From: an uncultured Collinsella sp.
Lineage (GTDB): Bacteria; Actinomycetota; Coriobacteriia; Coriobacteriales; Coriobacteriaceae
Assembly: GCA_900764955.1 (NCBI GenBank)
Contig: CAAFPY010000007.1
Location: forward strand, 1 to 38,967
Reading direction: 5' to 3'
Length of the DNA stretch: 38,967 nucleotides
Position numbers and translations under genes: made by a program. Positions 23,772 to 31,456 of the stretch are shown here, piece after piece (position 1 is the first letter of the stretch; each line of letters begins with the position of its first letter). The notes beneath the pieces were generated by a model. It did not search any database. It was not told the origin of the DNA and worked only from the letters and a program-made list of their open reading frames with translations.

Positions 23772-25061
23772 CTATCGTGCGTGTGCCGGACGTCCACCCC
23801 AATAAAAGTGAGCGAAGTATTTCTTTCTTGAAGGAGCATCTCCAACCAGCCGCATAGTCGCATGGACGATATCGCGTGCCGCCCGGGGTCGTTTGAGCGC
23901 ATTGGCATTCACGAGCAGGGCATTGAGCGCCTCGGGATGATTATGCAGGTGCTTGAGTTGCGTAACGAGCTCGCGCGAAGTCGTGGCATGCATGCTTGCG
24001 CCAAATGAGGTGAGCATCACCGTGTTCGACTTCTCTTGACCGTATGACTTTCCAAGCAAGATCATGGGCAAATTGGCGCAGAGACACTCGGTGACCGTCA
24101 TGCCACCTGACTTCAAGATCGCAAGATCGGAAGCGTGCATGAGCGCTGCCATGTCGTCAACATAGTCCATCACGTGTGCGTTGGGGAGATTCATCCCGCC
24201 AAATACGGCGCGCAGGTGATTTGCATATTCCTTATCTTTGCCAGGCAGAAAAACGAAATGCATATCTTCAAATCCGCGCAGATAGGGGATTGCTTCCTCC
24301 ATGGCAGCTCGAAAGCGAACATAGGGCTGGGGTAATGTCGCGCCGGCCATAACCAGTACGATTCGCTTGTCATCGGGAAAACCAAAGGCATCTCGGTCCT
24401 GTTTGCGATCTCTGTTGGCGCTAAATCCCTGACGAATGGGGATGCCCGTCACCTCAATGCGGCGCTCCGGCACCTTCCGGGGGCGCAAGGTCTCTGCCAT
24501 GAACTCCGTCGCCACGCAGAACAGATCGGTTTCCTTATGAGGCCACCATCCCTCGATTTCATAATCCGTGGGCACGCACACGATTGGAAACTCGTGGCCC
24601 GTCAACATGCGCGCACCGACTGCGACGTTTGCAGCGGTGATGTGGGTGCAGATGACCGCCATCGGTCGCCGAGAAGTAATGTAATCGTTGAGTGAGGGGA
24701 ACATGATCGATGACCAGGCGTGACCACCACCCCACAGTAGCCTTCCAGTGAGCGTATAGCGCCACGTGACGTCATATATCGGTCGAGTGGCGCCGGTAAA
24801 GGCAGCAGCGGTCTTGTTGCCATCGAAATGAATGCGACCGTAGTCGAGGATGTCGAGCACATCGACTTCAATGTCATCGGGAACACCGTCGACGCCTCGC
24901 ATCAGCTCAACGGCCTCGGCGATTGCGTTCGCGGCGGCACGATGGCCCGAACCAACAGAGGCGTGGATGATTGCGATAATGGGAGGCTGAGCGCTCGCCT
25001 CGCTCAATGGGGCGCATTCGGATATGCCTTTGGAAGAACTATCGTGGGCGGTATCAACCAT
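23772..25061 (-). CDS. UgtP/MGDG-synthase-like glycosyltransferase (family 28 type)
   Basis: Probably transfers sugar to diacylglycerol to make membrane glycolipid. The 429-aa product has the MGDG-synthase N-terminal signature (IHASVGSGHRAAANAIAEA, about residue 30-50) and a GT28-like C-terminal domain (VMAGATL, SDLAILKSGGMTVTECL, LPMILLGKSYGQEKSN). There is no signal peptide, as expected for a peripheral inner-leaflet enzyme. The start ATG 25061 follows GGAGAGAG. An upstream in-frame ATG at 25109 is less well supported. It is divergent from trxB across 110 bases and convergent with the permease. Acceptor and sugar are not readable from sequence. Confidence 0.85.
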   Translation of the reverse strand: MVDTAHDSSSKGISECAPLSEASAQPPIIAIIHASVGSGHRAAANAIAEAVELMRGVDGVPDDIEVDVLDILDYGRIHFDGNKTAAAFTGATRPIYDVTWRYTLTGRLLWGGGHAWSSIMFPSLNDYITSRRPMAVICTHITAANVAVGARMLTGHEFPIVCVPTDYEIEGWWPHKETDLFCVATEFMAETLRPRKVPERRIEVTGIPIRQGFSANRDRKQDRDAFGFPDDKRIVLVMAGATLPQPYVRFRAAMEEAIPYLRGFEDMHFVFLPGKDKEYANHLRAVFGGMNLPNAHVMDYVDDMAALMHASDLAILKSGGMTVTECLCANLPMILLGKSYGQEKSNTVMLTSFGASMHATTSRELVTQLKHLHNHPEALNALLVNANALKRPRAARDIVHATMRLVGDAPSRKKYFAHFYWGGRPAHAR

Positions 25062-25171
25062 GTTTCTCTCTCCATACAACCGCGAAGTACCAAGCATTGT
25101 ACGACTCACGATGATAAGACCTCAGTCAAAACGGGTAAGACCAAGGAAATGACGTAAGGAAGGAACCGCAC

Positions 25172-26113
25172 ATGAACACCCATGATCTCATCATTATCGG
25201 CGGAGGTCCCGCTGGGTATTCCGCAGCTCTCTATGGTGCCCGAGCAAGCCTCGACACTTTTGTCATCGAGCGTGGCATGCCCGGTGGACAGATCGCCACC
25301 TCAGATTTGATCGACAACTACCCGGGCATCCCCGAGTGCTCAGGGGTCGAGCTGGGTCAAAGGTTCGCCGACCACGCCGACCGTGCCGGCGCAACCTCCA
25401 CATACGGGGCGGTGCAACGCATCGCCCGCGACGATGAGGGCTGGTTCACCGTCGAAACGGATATGGAATCCTATCGAGCACGCGCCGTCATTGTCGCAAC
25501 GGGGGCAAATCCACGCAAAGCAGGCTTCGAAGGCGAGGACACGTTCCGCGGAAGGGGAGTGTCGTACTGCGCCACATGCGACGGCATGTTTTACCACGGA
25601 AAGCATGTGTTCATTATCGGCGGGGGCAACACAGCTGTCGAAGAAGCGCTGTATCTTTCGAAAATCGCCGAGCGCGTCGAGCTCATCGTGAGGAAGCCCG
25701 CATTCCGAGCCTCGCACGGCATGGTGGGTCGCCTCCTTGCACATGAGAATATCTCTGTTAGGTACCAAACTAGAATAGCACGCGTATCGGGAGATACCCT
25801 CATCCAGTCCATCACATTTGAAGACACCGCCACGGGAGTGCAATACAACGAGACGTTTGATGCGGGAACAGTCGGCATCTTCGTCGCCACTGGTCATGAT
25901 CCCGCAACTGAGCTCGTGCAAGATCTGGTCGAGCTCGCACCGGACGGCGGCGTCATCACAGATGCTCGCATGGCGACGTCGACCCCGGGTTTGTACTGCG
26001 CCGGCGACCTTCGCAGCACACCGTTGCGTCAGGTTATCACTGCCACATCCGATGGAGCCATAGCGGCAGTATCGGCATATCAATTCCTGGAGGAACACGG
26101 CTATTTATCTTAA
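25172..26113 (+). CDS. trxB: Thioredoxin-disulfide reductase family flavoprotein
   Basis: An FAD-dependent reductase of thioredoxin. The product is 313 aa. FAD motif GGGPAGYSAA comes near the start, then GGQIATSDLIDNYPG, the redox pair C133-A-T-C136, a second dinucleotide motif GGGNTAVEEA, and a C-terminal CAGDLR FAD segment. The usual NADPH-recognition HRRxxxR is VRKxxxR here (V173-R174-K175, R179), so cofactor preference may be changed. The start ATG 25172 follows AAGGAAGGAA. No thioredoxin gene is adjacent. It is followed by an AT-rich non-coding region. Confidence 0.92.
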   Translation: MNTHDLIIIGGGPAGYSAALYGARASLDTFVIERGMPGGQIATSDLIDNYPGIPECSGVELGQRFADHADRAGATSTYGAVQRIARDDEGWFTVETDMESYRARAVIVATGANPRKAGFEGEDTFRGRGVSYCATCDGMFYHGKHVFIIGGGNTAVEEALYLSKIAERVELIVRKPAFRASHGMVGRLLAHENISVRYQTRIARVSGDTLIQSITFEDTATGVQYNETFDAGTVGIFVATGHDPATELVQDLVELAPDGGVITDARMATSTPGLYCAGDLRSTPLRQVITATSDGAIAAVSAYQFLEEHGYLS

Positions 26114-26320
26114 TGAGGGCTTGCAGGCACTTTCAAGGTATCCAGGTTTATCGTATCTATTCTAGATAATATATATTATGTAAAGTAGTTATCAAGATAG
26201 CTGTAAACCGAGCTCTGCACTCTGAGTCCATCGCGCGCATGCGTATCCGCTTACTATGCATGCATACATTGACGTAACCTTCTCACGCACACGTTCTGCC
26301 TATGAAGGATCTGTATAACA
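26114..26320. other. AT-rich palindrome cluster between convergent genes
   Basis: No convincing ORF is present. TATCTA-TTC-TAGATA (26154-26168) overlaps a perfect 14-base palindrome ATAATATATATTAT (26166-26179), and TATGCATGCATA (26255-26266) is a third palindrome. On the minus strand TTGATA (26195-26190) and TATATT (26173-26168), 16 bases apart, form a promoter-like pair pointing into the trxB 3' end. Composition is far more AT-rich than its surroundings. It may encode an antisense or small RNA, or be a protein-binding site. Confidence 0.4.
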
Positions 26321-26356
26321 GAGCCCCGTACTGGACGCCTATCCAATACGGGGCTC
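26321..26356. terminator. Hairpin between trxB and degV
   Basis: GAGCCCCGTACTGGA (26321-26335) pairs with TCCAATACGGGGCTC (26342-26356), 15 positions with one mismatch and a 6-nt loop. There is no T-run on either strand. Its position suggests a shared terminator for convergent transcripts. Confidence 0.6.
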
Positions 26357-26392
26357 ATGGCGTTCCCGACAATTCGCCGTATGGCACCGTAC

Positions 26393-27277
26393 CTAGGAGA
26401 TGCCATTCCATTCGTACCCGACAATCAAGCCCGTCTCTTCGGCGTAATACGAACACAGTCCGCCACATGGCAGCACATATACCTCGGCGCCAGGCCACTC
26501 GGTCTCAATGGCCTCTTTGAGGGCGTCTGCGCCATGCTCATGGTCGACATGATCGATATACACCATGCCGCCACGGTATCCATCCGAGCGCATCGCATCG
26601 ATGATCTTACGAATCGTCTTCTTGTCGCCGCGTGTCGGACCAACGACCTTGATGGTACCCTGGGCGCTCGCCGTCCCCAGCATGCGAATTGACATACTGC
26701 TCGCCAACGCGCCAACCAGTTTGGGCATGCGCCCGTTCTTGATGAGGTTGTCATACGAACTCAGGGAGAACAACACCTGCGAGTGCTCGCGCAGTCGCTT
26801 CGCATACTCGACAACGCTCTCGAAATTAGCCTTGGGATTATTGTTTAGGTACCTACCGAGCAAGCGAACAATCAGCTCGAGCTTTCCGCCCGCAGCTTTT
26901 GAATCGAGAACAAAGACGTGCTTTCCCGCAATGCGACCGCTGTGCTCGCGTGCGTACTCATCCATAACGAGATTTCTGCCCATCTCGGCAGCCTCGTAAC
27001 TGCCCGACAAGTTTGAAGAGATTGTCACGGCAATGACGTTATCGGCGGTCTTGAACAGTTCGGCCCACTCCCCTGCACTCGGGCAGGAACTGCTCGAAGC
27101 GCTCGCCTCATGCAGCACCATCGCGTTGAGCTCCGCGACATCCAAATGTGCGTCATCGACATATTCGACCCCGGCGACGTTGATCTTAAGCGGAGCGAGC
27201 GCATAAGTGCAGCTTTTTGTCTCCGGCTCAAACGAACGAAGATTACAGCTGGAATCAGCAATGATGGCCCACGACAT
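26393..27277 (-). CDS. DegV family fatty-acid-binding protein
   Basis: The 294-aa product has the two-domain DegV fold. Landmarks are the N-terminal WAIIADSSCNL, VTISSNLSGSYEAAE (lipid head-group contact region in the family) and the central VLDSKAAGGK. Family members (FakB type) present fatty acids to the kinase FakA for phospholipid synthesis. No fakA is in the window. The start ATG 27277 follows AAGGAAGGA. A longer frame to 27307 is less likely. TATACT lies upstream as a possible -10, without a clear -35. Confidence 0.9.
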   Translation of the reverse strand: MSWAIIADSSCNLRSFEPETKSCTYALAPLKINVAGVEYVDDAHLDVAELNAMVLHEASASSSSCPSAGEWAELFKTADNVIAVTISSNLSGSYEAAEMGRNLVMDEYAREHSGRIAGKHVFVLDSKAAGGKLELIVRLLGRYLNNNPKANFESVVEYAKRLREHSQVLFSLSSYDNLIKNGRMPKLVGALASSMSIRMLGTASAQGTIKVVGPTRGDKKTIRKIIDAMRSDGYRGGMVYIDHVDHEHGADALKEAIETEWPGAEVYVLPCGGLCSYYAEETGLIVGYEWNGIS

Positions 27278-27370
27278 GTACGATCCTTCCTTGCTATGGT
27301 GATTCACCAGAGTATATACCTTGAAGACGCATCAGAATCGATGGCATTTTTGGGCACACCCGTTGGGCAA

Positions 27371-27404
27371 ATTAAAAACGGCGGAGGTATCAACCTCCGC
27401 CGTA
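27371..27404 (-). terminator. Terminator after the NlpC/P60 gene
   Basis: On the minus strand ACGGCGGAGG (27404-27395) pairs perfectly with CCTCCGCCGT (27388-27379) around a 6-nt loop and is followed by TTTTTAATTT. It is a textbook intrinsic terminator 14 bases after the stop codon. Confidence 0.92.
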
Positions 27405-27417
27405 CAGCACGTGAACG

Positions 27418-28497
27418 CTAGTAGCGAACGTACTTCATACCTGCCTGAACAGGACCGACAACAACGCCGACGCCATAGGTGGCAGCGTGAATCATCTGAT
27501 TGCCACCGATGTAAATGCCGGTGTGGCCGCTGTTGACACAGACATCACCGGGCTGAGGATTGCTGACCTCGGGCCACTTCATGAAATCGTAGGTGGTGCC
27601 GAGTCGACGATACTGCCCGGTGAGGCAATAGCTGACAAAACCGGAGCAGTCGAACTTACCAGGAGCGCACCCGCCCCACACATACTCGGCCTTACCAACC
27701 CAGCTCCACGCACGGTCGACAACAGCATTGCCGGTGCTTGGGTTATAGCCAGGCTCTGGGTCGGGCTGAGGCTGCGGGTCGGGAGTAGGCGTGGGCGTAG
27801 GCTGAGGATTGGGATTGGGATTGGAAGTCGGAGGCTGGGCGGTATCTCCCCCACCAGGCTGAACGGGGTCGATCTGACCGCCGTTGCTCGCATCCAGACC
27901 CTGCTGGAGCGCCTCGTTGGCGGCAGCTTCGGCGGCGAGCTCCTCCTGAAGCTTTGCATCCAAAGAGCTCACGAGCGATGCGGCGGCGGCGCGCTGCTCA
28001 TTGAGCTCGTCCACCTTCGCCTGCGTGGCCTCGAGGTTCTCCTGCTGCTCGGTCTGCTTCTCATCAAGCTCCTGCTTGAGCTGTTTGACCTCGGAAATAG
28101 TGGATGCCTGCGTGTTGGCGACCTTGTTCATGTACGTCACGCTGGAGACGAGCTGATCGAAGGACTCGGAGCTCAGCATAATCTCAAGAAGGCCCGCAAG
28201 GCCGCCCTTGTACTCGGACGACACGAAGCTGGAGAGTAGTTCCTGACGCTCGGCGATTTCGTCGTTCTTCTGCGCGATTTCACCCTGGGTCTTTTCAAGC
28301 TCGCACGTCAGCTCGGAAAGCTGAGAGGTGATTTGGTCGGACTGGCGGCCAATTGCCTCAAGCTGCGAACGGGCTGCCGCGAGGTCGGACTCGGTATCTG
28401 CGAAGGCAAAGGTAGGCACGCTAGAGACCAACATCAGGCCGCAAAGGCCACCGACAAAAACCTTCCGAAACGTGTTGCTACGTTTGAAGTGCATCAT
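27418..28497 (-). CDS. Secreted NlpC/P60 peptidoglycan hydrolase with coiled coil
   Basis: The 359-aa product has a signal peptide (basic FKRSNTFRK, hydrophobic core, cleavage near AFA-DTES), a long coiled coil (about 35-215, rich in Gln/Glu/Lys), a Pro/Asp/Gln-repeat linker (about 216-250) and a C-terminal NlpC/P60 domain with catalytic Cys284 (FDCSGF) and histidines in SGHTGIYIG and MIHAAT. This layout matches PcsB/RipA-like division endopeptidases, whose coiled coil mediates FtsEX-type activation. Which partner is used here is unknown. AGGAG lies within the first codons of a longer frame (ATG 28512), so I place the start at ATG 28497. It follows apt by 39 bases. Confidence 0.9.
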   Translation of the reverse strand: MMHFKRSNTFRKVFVGGLCGLMLVSSVPTFAFADTESDLAAARSQLEAIGRQSDQITSQLSELTCELEKTQGEIAQKNDEIAERQELLSSFVSSEYKGGLAGLLEIMLSSESFDQLVSSVTYMNKVANTQASTISEVKQLKQELDEKQTEQQENLEATQAKVDELNEQRAAAASLVSSLDAKLQEELAAEAAANEALQQGLDASNGGQIDPVQPGGGDTAQPPTSNPNPNPQPTPTPTPDPQPQPDPEPGYNPSTGNAVVDRAWSWVGKAEYVWGGCAPGKFDCSGFVSYCLTGQYRRLGTTYDFMKWPEVSNPQPGDVCVNSGHTGIYIGGNQMIHAATYGVGVVVGPVQAGMKYVRY

Positions 28498-28536
28498 AGA
28501 AAAACTCCTCATGCTCTAGATACAATCCAGAGCGCG

Positions 28537-29070
28537 TCATCGTATTTTAACGAGGCTGTAGAGCTCCTGGTCCCCCGCTTTGGCAAGCTCCTCGCGAGGA
28601 TTAAGAAACGTCAGCTCGAGAATACAAGCATACCCTACAAGTTCGCCCGACACATCTTGTACAAGTTTTCCTGTGGCGGCTGCAGTGCCGCCGGTGGCGA
28701 TCAGGTCGTCCACAATGAGCACGCGGTCGCCAGGTTGGATGGCATCGCGGTGAATCTCGAGCGTGTCCGAACCATATTCGAGCTCGTAGCTGACGGAATA
28801 TGTCTTGCGAGGCAATTTGCCCGGCTTACGGGCGGGAATAAAGCCGGCTCCGAGCTCAAGGGCAACCGGAACACCGATCATGAAGCCGCGGGCCTCCGGG
28901 CCCACCACCTTCGTGATGCCGGCACCACGGAAATGATCGGCGATGTCCATAACGGTGTTGCGCATGGCGACCGAGTCTGCAAACAACGGCGTGATGTCCT
29001 TGAAGACGACGCCGGGCTCGGGATAATCGGGGATATCCGCGATATAAGCCTCGTAGTTGAAATCGGACAT
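28537..29070 (-). CDS. apt: Adenine phosphoribosyltransferase
   Basis: Salvages adenine with PRPP to AMP. The product is 177 aa. It begins IADIPDYPEPGVVFKDITPL, then has GPEARGFMIG and RKPGKLP, and the PRPP-binding loop VLIVDDLIATGGTA, all characteristic of Apt rather than hypoxanthine or xanthine enzymes. The start ATG 29070 follows AAGGAG. The gene lies 10 bases after the MerR-type gene, so adenine salvage shares a transcript with the FHA/MerR pair. Confidence 0.96.
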   Translation of the reverse strand: MSDFNYEAYIADIPDYPEPGVVFKDITPLFADSVAMRNTVMDIADHFRGAGITKVVGPEARGFMIGVPVALELGAGFIPARKPGKLPRKTYSVSYELEYGSDTLEIHRDAIQPGDRVLIVDDLIATGGTAAATGKLVQDVSGELVGYACILELTFLNPREELAKAGDQELYSLVKIR

Positions 29071-29080
29071 GACGTACTCC

Positions 29081-29980
29081 TTACTCGGCGTCCAACGGAC
29101 GTACACGAATGGGTTGGGCGGCAAGTTCGCTCGCATCGAGTGGAGAGATGGTGGTGGCGCTCGATGCGGAAGCATACGAAGCGTGCACGGCCTGCGATTG
29201 GGCAGCCTGCTGCGCGCGAGTGATCTCGTCGTCGATGGCGTCGACGTCGGCGTCCTCCACGACCGCGTTAAGCGACTCGAACACGCGATTGCGCAACAGG
29301 GCGGTTCGAACACCGTCGGTGAGGTCGTGCAGAGTCTTGAAGGCGCGGTCGAGCTTGGCCTCGCGATCGTCATCTGAGTCATCGGTGCCCAGCATGCCAA
29401 TCAGCACTTGTTCGAAGAGGGCCGATTCGCGATTCGCGGCATTGACGTACTGACGCAGGTTGCGCGGCTCGATGTGAAATCTCGACAGCTCTGCGCAATG
29501 ACGGATGATCTCAAAATCACGACCGTCGATGAGCTCGCGGTTTTGTGGACTCTTGACGATACGAATCAGGTCATTATCGGCAAGCTGACGCAGAAACGCG
29601 ATGTCGACGCCAAGGATATCGGGAATATCCTCGATGAGATGCAGCTTTTGACGCGTCTCCTTTGAGGCGACTTTCATGGGGGCGTCTGCCAGCAAGCCGA
29701 CCTCAAACGCCAGCGTAGAGATGTCTTTGGCGCTGTCAAGCTTTTGCTTGATGGCCGACAACGGCATGTATCTCGTTTTTTGAAGATGCAGGATAACCTC
29801 GAGGCGGTCGACATCCGCCTTTGAGTACTGGCGATAGCCCTTAGGCGTACGATGAGGGGTGATGAGCCCCTCATCCTCTAGAAAGCGAATTTTCGAGTTG
29901 GACAGGTCGGGATAGGTTCCGCGAAGGAGGTTCACGACCTGTCCGATGCTGAGGTAGCTACGCTCAGCCAAACTAATCAC
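29081..29980 (-). CDS. MerR family regulator, FtsR-like
   Basis: The 299-aa product has an N-terminal MerR winged helix (YLSIGQVVNLLRGTYPDLSNSKIRFLEDEGLITPHRTPKGYRQYS, about 9-55) and a long helical C-terminal part (about 75-250) with no obvious metal- or drug-binding cysteines. It resembles the actinobacterial regulator encoded after the GarA/OdhI FHA gene, called FtsR in Corynebacterium, where it affects ftsZ expression. A second wing-like region (VDIAFLRQLADNDLIRIV) recurs at about 130. The start GTG 29980 overlaps the FHA stop by 8 bases. TTG 29971 is an alternative. There is no clear Shine-Dalgarno, which suggests coupling. Confidence 0.85.
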   Translation of the reverse strand: MISLAERSYLSIGQVVNLLRGTYPDLSNSKIRFLEDEGLITPHRTPKGYRQYSKADVDRLEVILHLQKTRYMPLSAIKQKLDSAKDISTLAFEVGLLADAPMKVASKETRQKLHLIEDIPDILGVDIAFLRQLADNDLIRIVKSPQNRELIDGRDFEIIRHCAELSRFHIEPRNLRQYVNAANRESALFEQVLIGMLGTDDSDDDREAKLDRAFKTLHDLTDGVRTALLRNRVFESLNAVVEDADVDAIDDEITRAQQAAQSQAVHASYASASSATTISPLDASELAAQPIRVRPLDAE

Positions 29981-30383
29981 CGGTTTCGATGCGCTCCACG
30001 GTGCTCTCGTGGTACATCAGCGTGAAGGTGCCGATCTGCACAGACGAACCGTCGCGCAGAGGGGCGGAGTTGACAATCGCGCCATCGACCCAGGTGCCGT
30101 TAAGGGAACCGAGGTCCTCGATGAGGACACCCGCCTCGTTGCGCAAAATCTTGGCATGTGCGCGGGACACCGTCATGTCGTTGAGGAAGATGGTGTTGGA
30201 GGGGTCGCGACCAATGGTGACAACAGGCCCATCCAGCTCGAACACGTTGCCCGTCTGGGGCCCCTTGATGATGGAAAGGACCGGGACGACCAAAGAGGCG
30301 CTCTTCATCAAATCGGGTGCAGTGGCATCGCTGGAGGGCATGCGAAACACTCGCGTTGTCTCATTCTGTTCAATGTTAGACAT
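29973..30383 (-). CDS. FHA-domain protein, GarA/OdhI-like
   Basis: The 136-aa product has a short N-terminal tail with E8-T-T-R-V-F-R14, resembling the ETTxVFR motif phosphorylated by Ser/Thr kinases in mycobacterial GarA and corynebacterial OdhI, and a C-terminal FHA domain (IGRDPSN with R59, TVSRAH with S73, SLNGT with N95). In those relatives phosphorylation makes the FHA domain bind its own tail and releases metabolic enzymes such as 2-oxoglutarate dehydrogenase or glutamate dehydrogenase. The target here is unknown. GGAG lies before the ATG. The MerR/FtsR-like gene overlaps its end, the same order as in other actinobacteria. Confidence 0.9.
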   Translation of the reverse strand: MSNIEQNETTRVFRMPSSDATAPDLMKSASLVVPVLSIIKGPQTGNVFELDGPVVTIGRDPSNTIFLNDMTVSRAHAKILRNEAGVLIEDLGSLNGTWVDGAIVNSAPLRDGSSVQIGTFTLMYHESTVERIETGD

Positions 30384-30470
30384 CGAAACCCCCTACTCCA
30401 ATCGGGTTGTCACCCTTCAAAAGCGTTCAATCATTTCTTTATTCTACCGCAACGAGACGGTCGCGCACGG

Positions 30471-31214
30471 CTAGCCTTGCGTCTCTACCGAGGTCCCATC
30501 AGTGTCATCGATCTCGGGGTTGAGGAAGTCCTCATCCTCGTCTTCCGGGTGGGCGATAGCCTGCTTGATGGCGGACAGCCCCTTGTAGGTGTATACGGCG
30601 GCGGTGAGAAGCGAGCAGCACACGCCGGCGTAGACAAAGAAGATGCCAAACGGAACGCTCGTCGAGTTGAGGCCGGGCAACCAGCTGATGGAATCGGACA
30701 CCAGGGAGAGACCGTCGAGAACAGGGATGCCGAGCAGCATGAGGGTGAAACCGCTCATGAGCAAGGCCGTGGCGAGCTTACCGATGAACACGACGTCGAT
30801 GGGGCGGCGATGGAAATGCTTGACGACGAAGCTGCCGAGGAACAGGTAAATGTCACGGCCCACGATGGCGAGGCAGATCCACAAGGGAAGCTCCGCACGG
30901 GCCACAAGGCCAACCACCCCGCAAAACAGCAGCGCGCGGTCGACGATGGGGTCAAGCATCTTGCCCAGCCAGCTCACAGTCTTGGTCATGCGGGCGATCT
31001 GACCGTCGAGCCAATCCGTCGACGCAGCGATGGCGTAGATGATGAGGGCAGCATATCGATTGACATCGGTGACGAAGAGGTAGAGGAACACGCCCGTGAG
31101 AACCAGCCGCGTGAACGTGATGAAATTTGAAATAGTGAAGATCTTGTTCGAAGGATAATCGGAGGTGCCGATGAGCTCCTTCTTGATCTTCTTCCGAATC
31201 TTTCCTGAGGCCAC
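30471..31214 (-). CDS. CDP-alcohol phosphatidyltransferase family protein (second PgsA-like)
   Basis: The 247-aa membrane protein carries the complete catalytic signature (D67, D70-G71, A74-R75, G84, D88, D92) within several hydrophobic helices, a basic N-terminus (IRKKIKKEL) and an acidic tail (EDEDEDF). It is a paralogue of the pgsA gene at 9953. Possible products are phosphatidylglycerol-phosphate, cardiolipin by the CDP-DAG route, or phosphatidylinositol-type lipids. The sequence does not decide. The start GTG 31214 follows GAGGAG. It lies upstream of the FHA gene by 87 bases, and a pgsA near garA is also known in mycobacteria. Confidence 0.85.
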   Translation of the reverse strand: MASGKIRKKIKKELIGTSDYPSNKIFTISNFITFTRLVLTGVFLYLFVTDVNRYAALIIYAIAASTDWLDGQIARMTKTVSWLGKMLDPIVDRALLFCGVVGLVARAELPLWICLAIVGRDIYLFLGSFVVKHFHRRPIDVVFIGKLATALLMSGFTLMLLGIPVLDGLSLVSDSISWLPGLNSTSVPFGIFFVYAGVCCSLLTAAVYTYKGLSAIKQAIAHPEDEDEDFLNPEIDDTDGTSVETQG

Positions 31215-31294
31215 GCGATACTCCTCGCCGATGGTGCAAACATTGAAAAAGGTATACCCGCTTTGGATGAGGTTAACCCTTCAATTTCTAAAGG

Positions 31295-31322
31295 AAAAGG
31301 GCGACCGATTGGCCGCCCTTTT
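31295..31322. terminator. Bidirectional-type hairpin after tRNA-Pro
   Basis: AAAAGGGCGACC (31295-31306) pairs with GGCCGCCCTTTT (31311-31322) with one mismatch and a GATT loop. On the minus strand it ends in TTTTCCTTT, 8 bases past the tRNA. Confidence 0.8.
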
Positions 31323-31330
31323 AAGCTCCG

Positions 31331-31407
31331 TGGTCGGGACGACTGGATTTGAACCAGCGACCCCTTGCGCCCCATGCAAGTGCGCTACCAAGCTGCGCTA
31401 CGTCCCG
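31331..31407 (-). tRNA. tRNA-Pro (anticodon GGG)
   Basis: 77 bases including an encoded CCA end. The acceptor stem CGGGACG pairs with CGTCCCG. The D arm is GCGC-AGCTTGGTA-GCGC, the anticodon stem is CTTGC/GCAAG with loop ATGGGGC (T33, anticodon GGG, reading CCC and CCU), and the T arm contains GGTTCAAATCC. All arms close. Confidence 0.96.
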
Positions 31408-31418
31408 AAGCAAGGAAA

Positions 31419-31448
31419 TACTTTACCCAAATCTCCAAGCGGAAGCAA
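31419..31448 (-). promoter_or_regulatory. Possible tRNA-Pro promoter
   Basis: On the minus strand TTGCTT (31448-31443) and TAAAGT (31424-31419) are 18 bases apart, with the -10 about 11 bases before the tRNA 5' end. Weak matches. Confidence 0.35.
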
Positions 31449-31456
31449 GAAGTATT

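Noticed and set aside
27720..27840. Tandem repeat that might be a CRISPR or mobile repeat
   Set aside because: It is the coding sequence of the Pro/Asp/Gln-rich linker of the NlpC/P60 protein.
30009..31130. 373-codon plus-strand frame opposite the FHA and second phosphatidyltransferase genes
   Set aside because: It is antisense to both recognised catalytic signatures. The Gly/His/Asp-rich composition is typical of a shadow frame.
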